From Pseudomonadota bacterium (GTDB lineage: Bacteria > Bdellovibrionota > Bacteriovoracia > Bacteriovoracales > Bacteriovoracaceae): a stretch of DNA of 64,000 nt. Positions within the stretch are counted from its first letter, which is position 1. Each line of letters opens with the position of its first letter. A program made the translations under genes and the position numbers. Location: NCBI GenBank assembly GCA_027487515.1, contig JAIYDL010000016.1:372001-436000 (forward strand), given 5' to 3'. The notes under the pieces are model-generated. The model made no database searches. It was not told the origin of the DNA and was given only the letters and a program-made list of their open reading frames with translations. Positions 24,268-32,856 of this stretch are shown here, piece by piece.

Positions 24268-27123
24268 ATGGGTCTCGGTTCTTGGGCCGTCATAGACATC
24301 GAAACCACAGGCGTAAATCCCGCGACGGACGAGATCATCGACGTCGGTTTCTTGCAGTTTGATGGCACTCGCTTGGTGCGATCTTTTTCTTCGCTCGTCC
24401 GCCCGGCAAATGAGGTTTCGTCCTTCATCACCAAGTTGACCGGGATCACGAACGACCAGCTCCGGCGCGCGCCGCTCTGGCTCACGGTCGAGCCCGACCT
24501 CCTTGGCCTGGAGTCACATGCGTTGCTCGCGCACAATGCGAAGTTTGAAGAAAGCTTTCTCAAGCGCTACTTCGATCGGATTCCCTCGCCGGCCGGCAGA
24601 GAGAGTTACCATGATTCACTCTTCTACCTGGCGCTTCTTTTCCCACAGGCTTCGACGCTGAACCTTGAGTACTTCATCAATCTCCTGGGGATCGCAGAGA
24701 AAGAAGAGCACCGCGGTTTAGCCGACTCCCGTGATCTCTTAAAGACCCTCTTGCTCGCGACCTACTTGACTCACGGCGACCGGGAACTGCGGCTTAAGCT
24801 CACGGAAGTCTTTTCGAATTTTCCGGAGGACTTTTTTTACCGGCGCTTCTTTGCGTTGTCCGTCGAAGACCTCGTGGCCATCGGTGAGGCCATCGATTAC
24901 GCCGTCGGCGAGAGGGCAAAGTCCTACCAGCTCCTGACTCAGGTCGGACCGATCCATGCGGATGCGTTCGACCGATTCCAGCGCGACTTCTCAGGTCAGA
25001 ACATCCAGCGGATACTCCGGGACGAAGAGGGCGTTACCCAGATCCTTCCGCACTACCGGTACCGAGAAGCGCAGGAGCAGCTCGCGCTCCGCGTGGGGCA
25101 AGCGTTTAAGAATGGGATTCATGCCCTGATTCAGGCACCCACCGGCACCGGAAAGACGATGGGCTACCTTTTGCCCTCATTTCTTTTTTCTCTGACCTTT
25201 AAGGAAACCTGCCTCGTCGCGACCGGGACGAAAACTCTGCAGGACCAGGCCCTCGCGAAGGACGTGCCGCAGATGAAGCGGCTCTTGAACCTCGGGGACG
25301 AGGCCCGGGTAGTGAAACTCGTTGGGTCGTCGAATCACCTCTGCGAACTCCTCTTCAGAGAAGAGGACGTCGAGCGCTCCTTCATCACGCCCTTCGGGGA
25401 GACCTTCGCGCACGCGTACTTCGAGCTCCTGTTCTTTTATAACTCTCGCGTGCCCTACGAGAAAAAACTCACCCGGGAGCAGATCCCGTTTGTGCTCAAG
25501 AAGCTCTCGCCCGAGCTCGGCGAAAAAGAGGCGTCGCTCGCCGTGGATTACCGCGCCTGCGCGGGGCCCAGCTGCCCCCTGGCCAACAACTGCTCCTACA
25601 TCCAGGGCCTTCGGGAGGCCAAAGAGGCCAACGTCATCATCGGGAATCACGCCCTCATGCTCACCTGGCCTCGGAGCCTGCCGAGGCCCTCGTTCATCGT
25701 CGTGGATGAGGCCCATCGCCTCGAGCAAGAAGCGACGAAGGCCTACACGCTTGAAACCCAACACCGAAGCATCGACGCTTTCTTGAAGAATTTCCCCCAG
25801 GGCATGGGAGCGCTCATTTACCTCCTCGGAACCCTCGAGGACGAGTTCGCGGTGGATGCGGCGATCCAGTCGCTCCGGGAGCAAACTCAGTTTAACTTGA
25901 AGATGCTTCGGGATCACTTCGAGGCCCTGCCGGGAGTGGTGGAGGCCTGGTTCAAAAAGCTTCCGAACTATAGCCCGGCCTATTCCAACGAGCTCCCGTT
26001 TCCGAAGAAAGACGAGCTCAAGGACGCCCTTTCGGCCGCGATCCTAAACCACGTCGAATCTCTCGGTTACATCTTCGAGTCGCTCTACGACCTCTACTTG
26101 CCGTACCTGTCGCGCTGGGAAAATCGCGACCTCAAGGGGGAGCCACAGAAACTCAAAGCTTTCGCTGTGTTCGAGTCGAACTTCGGGAACCTCGAGCGCC
26201 TCGTGACCTGTTTTAAGCACTTCCTCGATCGACCGGTTGACTGGTGCACGATCGTCAAGTTTTCCGAACACGAGGGCTACGCGATCGAGTCCGCGCCCAT
26301 CGACGTTGGCCGCAGGATCCACGACGAACTCCTCACTCCGTCGACGGCGGTCGTTTTCACTTCCGCCACTCTCGGGAACGCGCACGGTGACTCGGGTGTT
26401 CAGGGAGTCGAGTGGATGACTGGGTACACCTATCTTCCCGCGGAAAAGCGCTTCAAAACCGGGCTCTTCTTGGATGCGGTTTACGATTACAAAACGAAGT
26501 CGAAGGTCTTCTTGTGTCCGGACACTCGGAACATCTCTGATCCCTTGTTCGTCTCCGACCTCCTGAAGGAGGTGAATCCTCTGATCAGCAAGCTCGGGGG
26601 CCGCACCCTGCTACTGTTCTCATCGAGACTGCGGTTCGAAAGAGCGACGGACGTGATCCTCCGGGAGTTCGAGGGAAAGATCCCTGTCTTCGTTCAGGGT
26701 CTTGGAAAGAACGTCGTCGAGGAGTTCAAGAAGGAGACTTCGGCGATTCTCATCGGCATGGAGAGCTTCGGGGAGGGGATCGACATCCCTGGGGAAAAGC
26801 TTTCGTTCATCGTCGTCGACAAGATTCCGGATGTGCGACAAGACCTCGTGATCCAGAAGCGGCGCGATTTTTTTGAGTCGAAATTTGGGAACGAATTCAA
26901 TGACTACTTCCTGGCCCATCGGACCCGGTCTCTGCATCAAAAGTTCGGTCGCCTCCTGCGCTCCGAGAATGACCACGGCGCCATCCTCCTCGTCGATAAC
27001 AGAGTTAAGAAGTGGAAGGGCAACACGCTGCGGACCTTTCAAAAATTGATGGAACCGTATCAGATCGTTTCCGGGAACCTGGCCGACGCCTGCAAGGACA
27101 TTGCCGCTTACTTTAACGTCTAG
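24268..27123 (+). CDS. dinG: DinG-type helicase with N-terminal DnaQ-like exonuclease domain
   Basis: The 951-residue protein has a DEDD exonuclease domain (about 5-165; IDIETTG at 9-15) fused to an XPD/DinG superfamily 2 helicase: Walker A APTGTGKT (about 290), DEAH box VVDEAHRL (about 478) and a C-terminal helicase half ending in QKFGRLLRSENDHGA. Between them, CAGPSCPLANNC (about 430-441) provides cysteines for the 4Fe-4S cluster. The fusion of exonuclease and helicase is known from Firmicutes DinG. It unwinds DNA structures during repair. It converges with the next gene, the stops overlapping by four bases at CTAG. Confidence 0.93.
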   Translation: MGLGSWAVIDIETTGVNPATDEIIDVGFLQFDGTRLVRSFSSLVRPANEVSSFITKLTGITNDQLRRAPLWLTVEPDLLGLESHALLAHNAKFEESFLKRYFDRIPSPAGRESYHDSLFYLALLFPQASTLNLEYFINLLGIAEKEEHRGLADSRDLLKTLLLATYLTHGDRELRLKLTEVFSNFPEDFFYRRFFALSVEDLVAIGEAIDYAVGERAKSYQLLTQVGPIHADAFDRFQRDFSGQNIQRILRDEEGVTQILPHYRYREAQEQLALRVGQAFKNGIHALIQAPTGTGKTMGYLLPSFLFSLTFKETCLVATGTKTLQDQALAKDVPQMKRLLNLGDEARVVKLVGSSNHLCELLFREEDVERSFITPFGETFAHAYFELLFFYNSRVPYEKKLTREQIPFVLKKLSPELGEKEASLAVDYRACAGPSCPLANNCSYIQGLREAKEANVIIGNHALMLTWPRSLPRPSFIVVDEAHRLEQEATKAYTLETQHRSIDAFLKNFPQGMGALIYLLGTLEDEFAVDAAIQSLREQTQFNLKMLRDHFEALPGVVEAWFKKLPNYSPAYSNELPFPKKDELKDALSAAILNHVESLGYIFESLYDLYLPYLSRWENRDLKGEPQKLKAFAVFESNFGNLERLVTCFKHFLDRPVDWCTIVKFSEHEGYAIESAPIDVGRRIHDELLTPSTAVVFTSATLGNAHGDSGVQGVEWMTGYTYLPAEKRFKTGLFLDAVYDYKTKSKVFLCPDTRNISDPLFVSDLLKEVNPLISKLGGRTLLLFSSRLRFERATDVILREFEGKIPVFVQGLGKNVVEEFKKETSAILIGMESFGEGIDIPGEKLSFIVVDKIPDVRQDLVIQKRRDFFESKFGNEFNDYFLAHRTRSLHQKFGRLLRSENDHGAILLVDNRVKKWKGNTLRTFQKLMEPYQIVSGNLADACKDIAAYFNV

Positions 27124-27857
27124 AGGGTATTGCGCTTGAGTTGCTTGATGACCATCTTCTGCGGTCCTTGCGTTAACTGGTAGGGGACAGAGAAGTGCTT
27201 TGAGAGGTAAAGGTCCACTCTATCTTCCAGTGCCCCATGGGCGGAATCGTGATCAAACAAGGCGACGTGAGATGCTGCCAGCGTGGCCCCGCCTAACTTA
27301 AAGTCCTCCGCGTCCCTTTGCGGCTCAGCGTAGACAATCTTTTCTATCGGTGGCCCTTTATAGCTCCAGTCATTTTCAGAGCTGATAAAGGTCACCGGAG
27401 TTCGGCCGGTTGCGTCGAATTTTTTCGAGAGCGTGAAAACTCCGGCCGTGCAGAGGGCCGGAGAGGTGAGAAAGTGCTTGGAGTTAACCGCTCTTCGAAA
27501 ATCCTGTGTTCCAGACGAGTTCTGGAAGGCGTAGTTGAGTTCGAGGTTCGCGACGTCGATTTTGTAGGTCTCTAGCGCGTAGCGACTTCCGATGGATTTT
27601 TCGATCCGAACGGAAAAGGGGTAGAAATTCATCGTCATTTCATAGCGGATAAGAATTTTTAGAAATTCACCATTTTCAAGTCGGGATAGGATTTCAGCAA
27701 AGAACGCGTAGCCCTTGGTGTCGTCGAACTGGGCCAGCTTAAAGTTCTCCTGCGAATAGTTCACGTCACTTTTAAAATACTGATACGTACCTTCGAGGAC
27801 AATTTCTGCATTCTGTGTCATGTACCTAACGGTACGGGAGAGTTGATCTTGTTTCAA
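27120..27857 (-). CDS. Hypothetical protein
   Basis: The 245-residue soluble protein has no signal peptide, no membrane segment and no motif I recognise. It is rich in Phe and Tyr (TYQYFKSDVNYSQENFK). It overlaps the dinG stop by four bases tail to tail. The listed TTG start has GGAG only two bases upstream; the ATG at 27821 (MTQNAEIVLEGTYQYF) is an equally good candidate with AGG just before it. Coding quality looks sound along the whole frame. Confidence 0.55.
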   Translation of the reverse strand: MKQDQLSRTVRYMTQNAEIVLEGTYQYFKSDVNYSQENFKLAQFDDTKGYAFFAEILSRLENGEFLKILIRYEMTMNFYPFSVRIEKSIGSRYALETYKIDVANLELNYAFQNSSGTQDFRRAVNSKHFLTSPALCTAGVFTLSKKFDATGRTPVTFISSENDWSYKGPPIEKIVYAEPQRDAEDFKLGGATLAASHVALFDHDSAHGALEDRVDLYLSKHFSVPYQLTQGPQKMVIKQLKRNTL

Positions 27858-28121
27858 GTCTCCATTCGCTTCACTGGAACTACCTGGAAGCGAGGGGTGT
27901 GGGACTAGGGGAATGGGAGCGGATGGAGATGGTATGAGAGTCTTGCAGGGCGATCCTAATCCTGAGTGTTCCGGTTGGCGAGTTTTTTTATCTCTTGCGT
28001 TAAAGCAGGCGATCCTCTGAAGGCTTGAGCTCGGCCGATGAGTTTAATCAATCCAAAATATATGCATCTAACTTTTTTCATGTTTGATGTGTCAAACTTC
28101 TTGAGCTTTTCTTGAGAAGCA
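27858..28121. other. Intergenic region upstream of the nuo operon
   Basis: About 264 bases before the nuo promoter. It is more A/T-rich than the neighbouring genes. It holds the palindrome at 28082-28097 and a cluster of cttgag-like words (28100-28127). A 70-codon open frame on the minus strand (27956-28168) has no ribosome site and runs through the nuo promoter, so I do not count it as a gene. Confidence 0.6.
28082..28097. promoter_or_regulatory. Palindrome upstream of nuoA, candidate operator
   Basis: gtttga-tgtg-tcaaac is a perfect 6+6 inverted repeat with a four-base centre, 25 bases upstream of the -35 element. It resembles a binding site for a dimeric regulator of the whole nuo operon. 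It is shorter than an FNR box (TTGAT-N4-ATCAA), which it does not match. The regulator is unknown. Confidence 0.35.
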
Positions 28122-28150
28122 TTGAGTTTGTAATTTCGGGGTGCTAGATT
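28122..28150 (+). promoter_or_regulatory. Candidate sigma-70 promoter of the nuo operon
   Basis: TTGAGT (28122-28127) and TAGATT (28145-28150) are 17 bases apart. Transcription would start near 28157, about 20 bases before the nuoA ATG. This is the only reasonable promoter pair I find directly before the operon. Confidence 0.5.
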
Positions 28151-28177
28151 AAGCCATTCATTTTCCATAGGGTGTTT

Positions 28178-28567
28178 ATGTTTCTACCGGTTGAAGGTTC
28201 GCTCGATTACTTAGCGATTTTGATTTTAATGATCATCGGCGTCGTGATCGCGACGGCCGTTATTTCGATTAACAAGATCATGGGGATTAAGCCTCGAGAG
28301 ATCACGAAGAAGAAGTACGAAACGTACGAGTGCGGCGTAGAGTACGAGGGCAACGCCCATCAGCAGTTCTCCGTGCGCTACTACTTGGTTGGTATCATCT
28401 TTCTGATTTTCGACGTCGAGGTCGTGTTCATGTACCCCTGGACGATCGTTTACCAAAACTACATTAAATCAGGCCCACTCATTCTCTTAGAGATGGGACT
28501 CTTCTTCACACTCCTTCTCGGCGGGTACTTCTACCTCCGTCTGAGAGGGGCTCTGAGCTGGGACTAG
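28178..28567 (+). CDS. nuoA: NADH-quinone oxidoreductase subunit A
   Basis: The 129-residue membrane subunit has three hydrophobic segments. The conserved loop [14 protein letters not shown], with the family Cys near the quinone site, and the second-helix segment [15 protein letters not shown] identify NuoA. The ATG at 28178 is preferred to a GTG six bases earlier because AGGG lies about five bases upstream. It is the first of fourteen nuo genes read in the standard A-N order. Confidence 0.96.
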   Translation: MFLPVEGSLDYLAILILMIIGVVIATAVISINKIMGIKPREITKKKYETYECGVEYEGNAHQQFSVRYYLVGIIFLIFDVEVVFMYPWTIVYQNYIKSGPLILLEMGLFFTLLLGGYFYLRLRGALSWD

Positions 28568-28577
28568 GGAGAATCTT

Positions 28578-29192
28578 ATGTCTAAAGACGGAAGTTCATT
28601 TTTTTATCCAACACTCCTGACGGAAGCCGCCAAATGGGCCCAAAAGAATTCGCTCTGGCCGATGCCGTTCGGGACCTCTTGCTGCGGGATTGAGATGATG
28701 TCGACGCTCTCGTCGACCTACGACCTCTCTCGCTTCGGCGCCGAAGTTGTCCGCTTCTCTCCTCGGCAAGCAGACATGCTAATCGTCGCCGGGACAATTA
28801 CCACGAAAATGGCTCCAGTGCTGCGGACCATCTACGACCAGATGCTCGAACCCAAGTGGGTCATCGCCATGGGAGCTTGTTCATCCTCCGGTGGGATCTT
28901 CGACACCTATTCCGTTCTCCAAGGCATCGACGAGATCATGCCGGTTGATGTCTACGTCCCCGGTTGTCCACCCATCCCGGAGGGTCTCATCCACGCCATC
29001 ATTCATTTGCAGCAAAAGATCGATAAAGGGATGGATCGCAAACCCGCCGAGCGCCCAAGCTACGACGACGCCATGAACGCCATGACCTACCGGAAAGGCA
29101 TCGGCCACGATATCAAAGCTAACTTCACCGTCACCCCAGAGTACGTGAAACAGCAGCAAGACCTGAAGGTAAAAGAGGAGCGTAACTCATGA
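28578..29192 (+). CDS. nuoB: NADH-quinone oxidoreductase subunit B
   Basis: NuoB holds the terminal cluster N2 next to the quinone site. All four ligands are present: the tandem Cys35-Cys36 in [11 protein letters not shown], Cys101 in GACSSSGG and Cys130 in [10 protein letters not shown]. The 204-residue length is slightly above the norm because of a C-terminal tail of about 45 residues. It overlaps nuoC by four bases. It provides the reference for judging the degenerate NuoB-like gene at 43830. Confidence 0.97.
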   Translation: MSKDGSSFFYPTLLTEAAKWAQKNSLWPMPFGTSCCGIEMMSTLSSTYDLSRFGAEVVRFSPRQADMLIVAGTITTKMAPVLRTIYDQMLEPKWVIAMGACSSSGGIFDTYSVLQGIDEIMPVDVYVPGCPPIPEGLIHAIIHLQQKIDKGMDRKPAERPSYDDAMNAMTYRKGIGHDIKANFTVTPEYVKQQQDLKVKEERNS

Positions 29193-29776
29193 TCTCTTCC
29201 ATTGCTCCAAATGCTGCCTACCTCAAGGATCAGCAAGCTCTCGGCAAACGCCTCACGGAGAAGTACGGCGCCGGTCGAAGAGTTGAGTTCGATAAGCTCA
29301 ACGAACCCGTGATCTGGGCGAAATCCCCGGAGGACGCAAAACTTCTGTTCCGTACCTTCATGCTCGACGAAGCCTTTCAGATGGACTTCCTCTCGGACAT
29401 CACGGCCTACGATAACAAGGATGGCGAAGACGGCGAGAAGCGGTTCGTCCTGGTGTACCAACAGTACTCTACGACCAAGCACGTCCGAGTGCGCATCAAG
29501 TGCCTTCTCGACGAGGCTGAGCCGGCGCTGACGCTCACGGACGTGTTCCTAGCCGCCAACTGGCTCGAGCGGGAAGTGTTCGACATGTACGGCATCACTT
29601 TTAAGGGTCACCCGAACCTTCGTCGGATTCTAATGGACGAGCGGTTCACGGGTCACCCTCTACGGAAGGAATACCCCATCAAACAGAGAGAGCCTTTCAA
29701 CGATAACATTGGTTTCCACCTGGGCGCGAATCCCCTGGAGATTAATACCAGTATCACCGAAGGGAGCGAGAACTAA
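29189..29776 (+). CDS. nuoC: NADH-quinone oxidoreductase subunit C
   Basis: The 195-residue 30-kDa-type subunit has the typical C-terminal segment [20 protein letters not shown] followed by [19 protein letters not shown]. It links the peripheral arm subunits D and G/I. Here nuoC and nuoD are separate genes, in contrast to the fused C-D paralogue at 44218. It overlaps nuoB by four bases. Confidence 0.96.
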   Translation: MISSIAPNAAYLKDQQALGKRLTEKYGAGRRVEFDKLNEPVIWAKSPEDAKLLFRTFMLDEAFQMDFLSDITAYDNKDGEDGEKRFVLVYQQYSTTKHVRVRIKCLLDEAEPALTLTDVFLAANWLEREVFDMYGITFKGHPNLRRILMDERFTGHPLRKEYPIKQREPFNDNIGFHLGANPLEINTSITEGSEN

Positions 29777-29778
29777 CC

Positions 29779-30984
29779 ATGGCCGCGACAACGCAAAATA
29801 CTTCCCTCAAAGATTTCTATAACCCGAACGTTCTCATCAACCTCGGTCCCTCCCACCCGGCGATGCACGGGACCCTACGGGTCATGTGCCGAGTCAACGG
29901 CGAGACCATCGAAGACGCCAACTGTGAGATCGGCTACCTCCACCGTGCCATTGAGAAGTTGGGCGAGGATAAAACCTACCACCAGTGGATGGTCTACACG
30001 GATCGCTTGAACTACTGCTCAGCGCTGAACAACAACATCGCGTATGCCATGGCGGTCGAAAACGTCATGAACATTTCCGTCACCGAGCGCTGCATGTACA
30101 TCCGAGTGATGTGCATGGAGCTGTCTCGGATCATTGACCACATCATCTGCGTCGCGATCAATGCCCTCGACCTCGGGGCCATGACCGTCTTCTGGCTCCT
30201 CTACCACTGGCGCGAAGAAGCCTACACCATGATCGAATCCATGTGCGGCATGCGACTGACGACGACGTACGCTCGCATCGGCGGCATGAGCTACGATTTG
30301 CCTGACACTCTTCACGAGAGGCTATGGAAGTTCTGCGAAGAGTTCCCACGGGCGCTCGATGAGGTCGAGAGTCTTCTCACGTCCAACCGTATTTGGATCG
30401 ACCGGACCCGGGGCGTCGGCGTCATCTCTAAAGAAGACGCACTGAAGTTTTCCATCACCGGGCCATGCCTGCGCGCCTCCGGGATCGACCACGATCTTCG
30501 CCGGGACCGACCGTACTACATTTACCCGGACCTCGATTTCGACGTCGTGGTCGGTTCGAACGGCGACGTGTATGATCGCTACCTCGTTCGGCTTGAGGAA
30601 ATGCGCCAGTCGGTGAAGATCTTGAAACAGGTGAATGACAGAATGCCCTCCGGCCCACTTTGGACGACGGACAAACGAGTCCTCATTCCGGAGAAGCTCG
30701 ATGTCTACACCAAGATGGAAGTGCTGATTCACCACTTTAAGATCTTCATGGAAGGCATCGAAGTGCCGAAGGGTGAAGCCTTCACTTGCGTCGAGGGCCC
30801 TAACGGGGAGCTCGGCTTTTACATCGTGAGCCGGGGAGGCCCGAAGGCTTGGCGCATGCGCGTGAAGTCTCCGTCCTTCATGCTCTTTCAGGCCTTCGAA
30901 GCCTCAGTTAAAGGTGGAAAAATCCCGGACGCGGTCGCCCACCTCGGAAGCGTGAACATCATTGCCGGCGAGCTCGATCGCTAG
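29779..30984 (+). CDS. nuoD: NADH-quinone oxidoreductase subunit D
   Basis: The 401-residue 49-kDa-type subunit forms the quinone cavity with NuoB. Both headgroup-binding residues are present: His30 in GPSHPAMHGT and Tyr79 in DRLNYCSAL, with the same spacing as in the Thermus enzyme (His38, Tyr87). Other marks are GYLHRAIEKLGE, SITGPCLRASG and a C-terminus ending in GELDR. It starts two bases after nuoC. Confidence 0.97.
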   Translation: MAATTQNTSLKDFYNPNVLINLGPSHPAMHGTLRVMCRVNGETIEDANCEIGYLHRAIEKLGEDKTYHQWMVYTDRLNYCSALNNNIAYAMAVENVMNISVTERCMYIRVMCMELSRIIDHIICVAINALDLGAMTVFWLLYHWREEAYTMIESMCGMRLTTTYARIGGMSYDLPDTLHERLWKFCEEFPRALDEVESLLTSNRIWIDRTRGVGVISKEDALKFSITGPCLRASGIDHDLRRDRPYYIYPDLDFDVVVGSNGDVYDRYLVRLEEMRQSVKILKQVNDRMPSGPLWTTDKRVLIPEKLDVYTKMEVLIHHFKIFMEGIEVPKGEAFTCVEGPNGELGFYIVSRGGPKAWRMRVKSPSFMLFQAFEASVKGGKIPDAVAHLGSVNIIAGELDR

Positions 30985-30994
30985 GAGAAATACT

Positions 30995-31519
30995 ATGCTG
31001 TCAGAAACGATAAAGAGTACGATCAACGGAATCCGTCACCAGTTCCCTACGGAACAGGCCCTTCTCCTCCCGCTGCTGCACGAAATCCAAAACGTTCGCG
31101 GCTGGATTTCCCCGGAGGACATGAAGGATGCTGGAGAGTTTTTGAACCTCCCCGTATCAAAAGTGCGCGAGGTCGCGAGCTTTTATACCATGTACTATCT
31201 CAAGCCCGCCGGGAAGGTCGACGTTCAGGTCTGCACGAACATCTCCTGCTGGCTGAACGGAGCGGATAAGGTCCTTGCCTGCGCCGAGCGGAAGCTCGGA
31301 ATCCACGCTGGGGAAACCACCAAAGACGGAAGATTCACCCTGACCCAGGTCGAGTGTCTAGCTGCGTGCGGGACCGCTCCGGCGATTCAGATCAACCAAG
31401 ACTACTACGAAGAAGTTGATGAAAGAGGCATGGAGCAGCTTCTCGACCAGGCCTCACGAGACCTTGACGCTGGGAAGACCGTCGGTAAGAGCACTCAAAA
31501 AGATGGAGTATGGCCATGA
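30995..31519 (+). CDS. nuoE: NADH-quinone oxidoreductase subunit E
   Basis: The 174-residue subunit has the 24-kDa thioredoxin-fold layout with the N1a [2Fe-2S] ligands in VCTNISCWLNG and VECLAACGTAPA. The ATG at 30995 has AGGAG seven bases upstream; the longer frame starting inside nuoD is a shadow. Its last bases overlap the nuoF start. Confidence 0.95.
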   Translation: MLSETIKSTINGIRHQFPTEQALLLPLLHEIQNVRGWISPEDMKDAGEFLNLPVSKVREVASFYTMYYLKPAGKVDVQVCTNISCWLNGADKVLACAERKLGIHAGETTKDGRFTLTQVECLAACGTAPAIQINQDYYEEVDERGMEQLLDQASRDLDAGKTVGKSTQKDGVWP

Positions 31520-32856
31520 ATTATAACAACGAGCATTTCGAACCCGTCATCACCCCGAACGTAACCGTTCCTGGGTGTGAGACCCTGGCATTCTACCTCG
31601 AAAAAGAAAACGGCTACAAGGCGCTCGAAAAGGCGCTCAAAATGAAGCCGGCCGAGGTCGTCGAGGAAGTGAAGAAATCAAACCTCCGCGGCCGTGGTGG
31701 GGCGGGCTTCCCGACCGGGATGAAGTGGTCCTTCATGCCGTCCAATCCGGTGGACGCCAACGGGAACCCGAAGCCGAAGTACCTCGTGTGTAACGCTGAC
31801 GAGGGTGAGCCGGGAACGTTCAAAGACCGCCTGATCTTCACGAAAACTCCGCATCGAATGATCGAAGGTATGATCATCGGTGGTCACGCCATCGGCTCGA
31901 ACAAGGGCTTCGTTTACATCCGCGGTGAGTGGCACAAAGAAATCCGTCTGATGCAGAAGGCCCTCGACGACGCCTACGCCAAAGGGTTCCTGGGCAAAAA
32001 TATTTTCGGTTCCGGGTTCGACTTCGACCTCGTGATCTACAAAGGTGCTGGGGCCTACATCTGCGGCGAAGAAACCGCTCTGTTGAACTCCCTCGAGGGG
32101 AAGCGCGGAGAGCCGCGGCTCAAGCCGCCGTTCCCAGCACAGGTCGGGGCCTACGGCATGCCATCCTGTGTGAACAACGTTGAGACCTTCGCCGCCGTCC
32201 CCTACATCATCGACAAAGGCTGGGAACGGTACGCGAAGATGGGGCCCGAGCGCTCAGGTGGAACCCGCCTCATTTGTGTCTCTGGTCACGTGCACAAGCC
32301 CGGAGTCTATGAGCTTCCGATGAACCTTACCATCAATGAGATCATCGAGATCGCCGGCGGAACGAAGGGCGGTCGACTCAAGGCCGTGATCCCAGGCGGT
32401 GCCTCCGCACCGATGCTTCGGGCCGACGAGTGCGACGTTAAGACCGACTACGATTCGCTCATGAAAGCAGGCACCATGGCCGGCTCCGGTGGTCTCATCG
32501 TCATGAATGATACGGTCAACATCGTCGAAGCAACGTACACGCTTCTAAAGTTCTACGAGCACGAGTCCTGTGGGCAGTGTTCCCAGTGCCGGGAGGGCTC
32601 ACACTGGCTCGCCCGGATGTTCAAGCGCATCCTCGATGGCGGCGGCACGCACGATGACCTCGATTACATTTCCAAAATTTGCGCCAACATGGCGGGCCAG
32701 ACGATCTGCGCTTTCGCCGACGCTGTCACCGGTCCGGCCCTGTCTTCAGTCCGGAAATTCCGTGGTGAGTTCGAAGAACTCGTCACCCGTGGTGGGCTCA
32801 AGGGAATCGGTCGTCACGAATCTGTCTCTCACAAACTTGCAGGTGCTCATGTCTAA
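31516..32856 (+). CDS. nuoF: NADH-quinone oxidoreductase subunit F
   Basis: NuoF binds NADH, FMN and cluster N3. The 446-residue protein has RGRGGAGFPTGMKW (FMN/NADH loop), CNADEGEPGTFKDR, YICGEETALLNSLEG and the 4Fe-4S ligands in ESCGQCSQCREG plus a later Cys. I start it at the ATG at 31516, seven bases after GGAG and overlapping the nuoE stop (ATGA); an ATG two codons earlier sits on that ribosome site. Confidence 0.97.
   Translation: MNYNNEHFEPVITPNVTVPGCETLAFYLEKENGYKALEKALKMKPAEVVEEVKKSNLRGRGGAGFPTGMKWSFMPSNPVDANGNPKPKYLVCNADEGEPGTFKDRLIFTKTPHRMIEGMIIGGHAIGSNKGFVYIRGEWHKEIRLMQKALDDAYAKGFLGKNIFGSGFDFDLVIYKGAGAYICGEETALLNSLEGKRGEPRLKPPFPAQVGAYGMPSCVNNVETFAAVPYIIDKGWERYAKMGPERSGGTRLICVSGHVHKPGVYELPMNLTINEIIEIAGGTKGGRLKAVIPGGASAPMLRADECDVKTDYDSLMKAGTMAGSGGLIVMNDTVNIVEATYTLLKFYEHESCGQCSQCREGSHWLARMFKRILDGGGTHDDLDYISKICANMAGQTICAFADAVTGPALSSVRKFRGEFEELVTRGGLKGIGRHESVSHKLAGAHV

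Noticed and set aside
28084-28095. ttgatgtgtcaa as an FNR/CRP site
   Set aside because: The spacing between half-sites is two bases too short for TTGAT-N4-ATCAA, so it is kept only as an unassigned palindrome.
27956-28168. 70-codon open frame upstream of nuoA on the minus strand
   Set aside because: No ribosome site, no recognised domain, and it covers the nuo promoter and the palindrome; probably chance in an A/T-rich gap.
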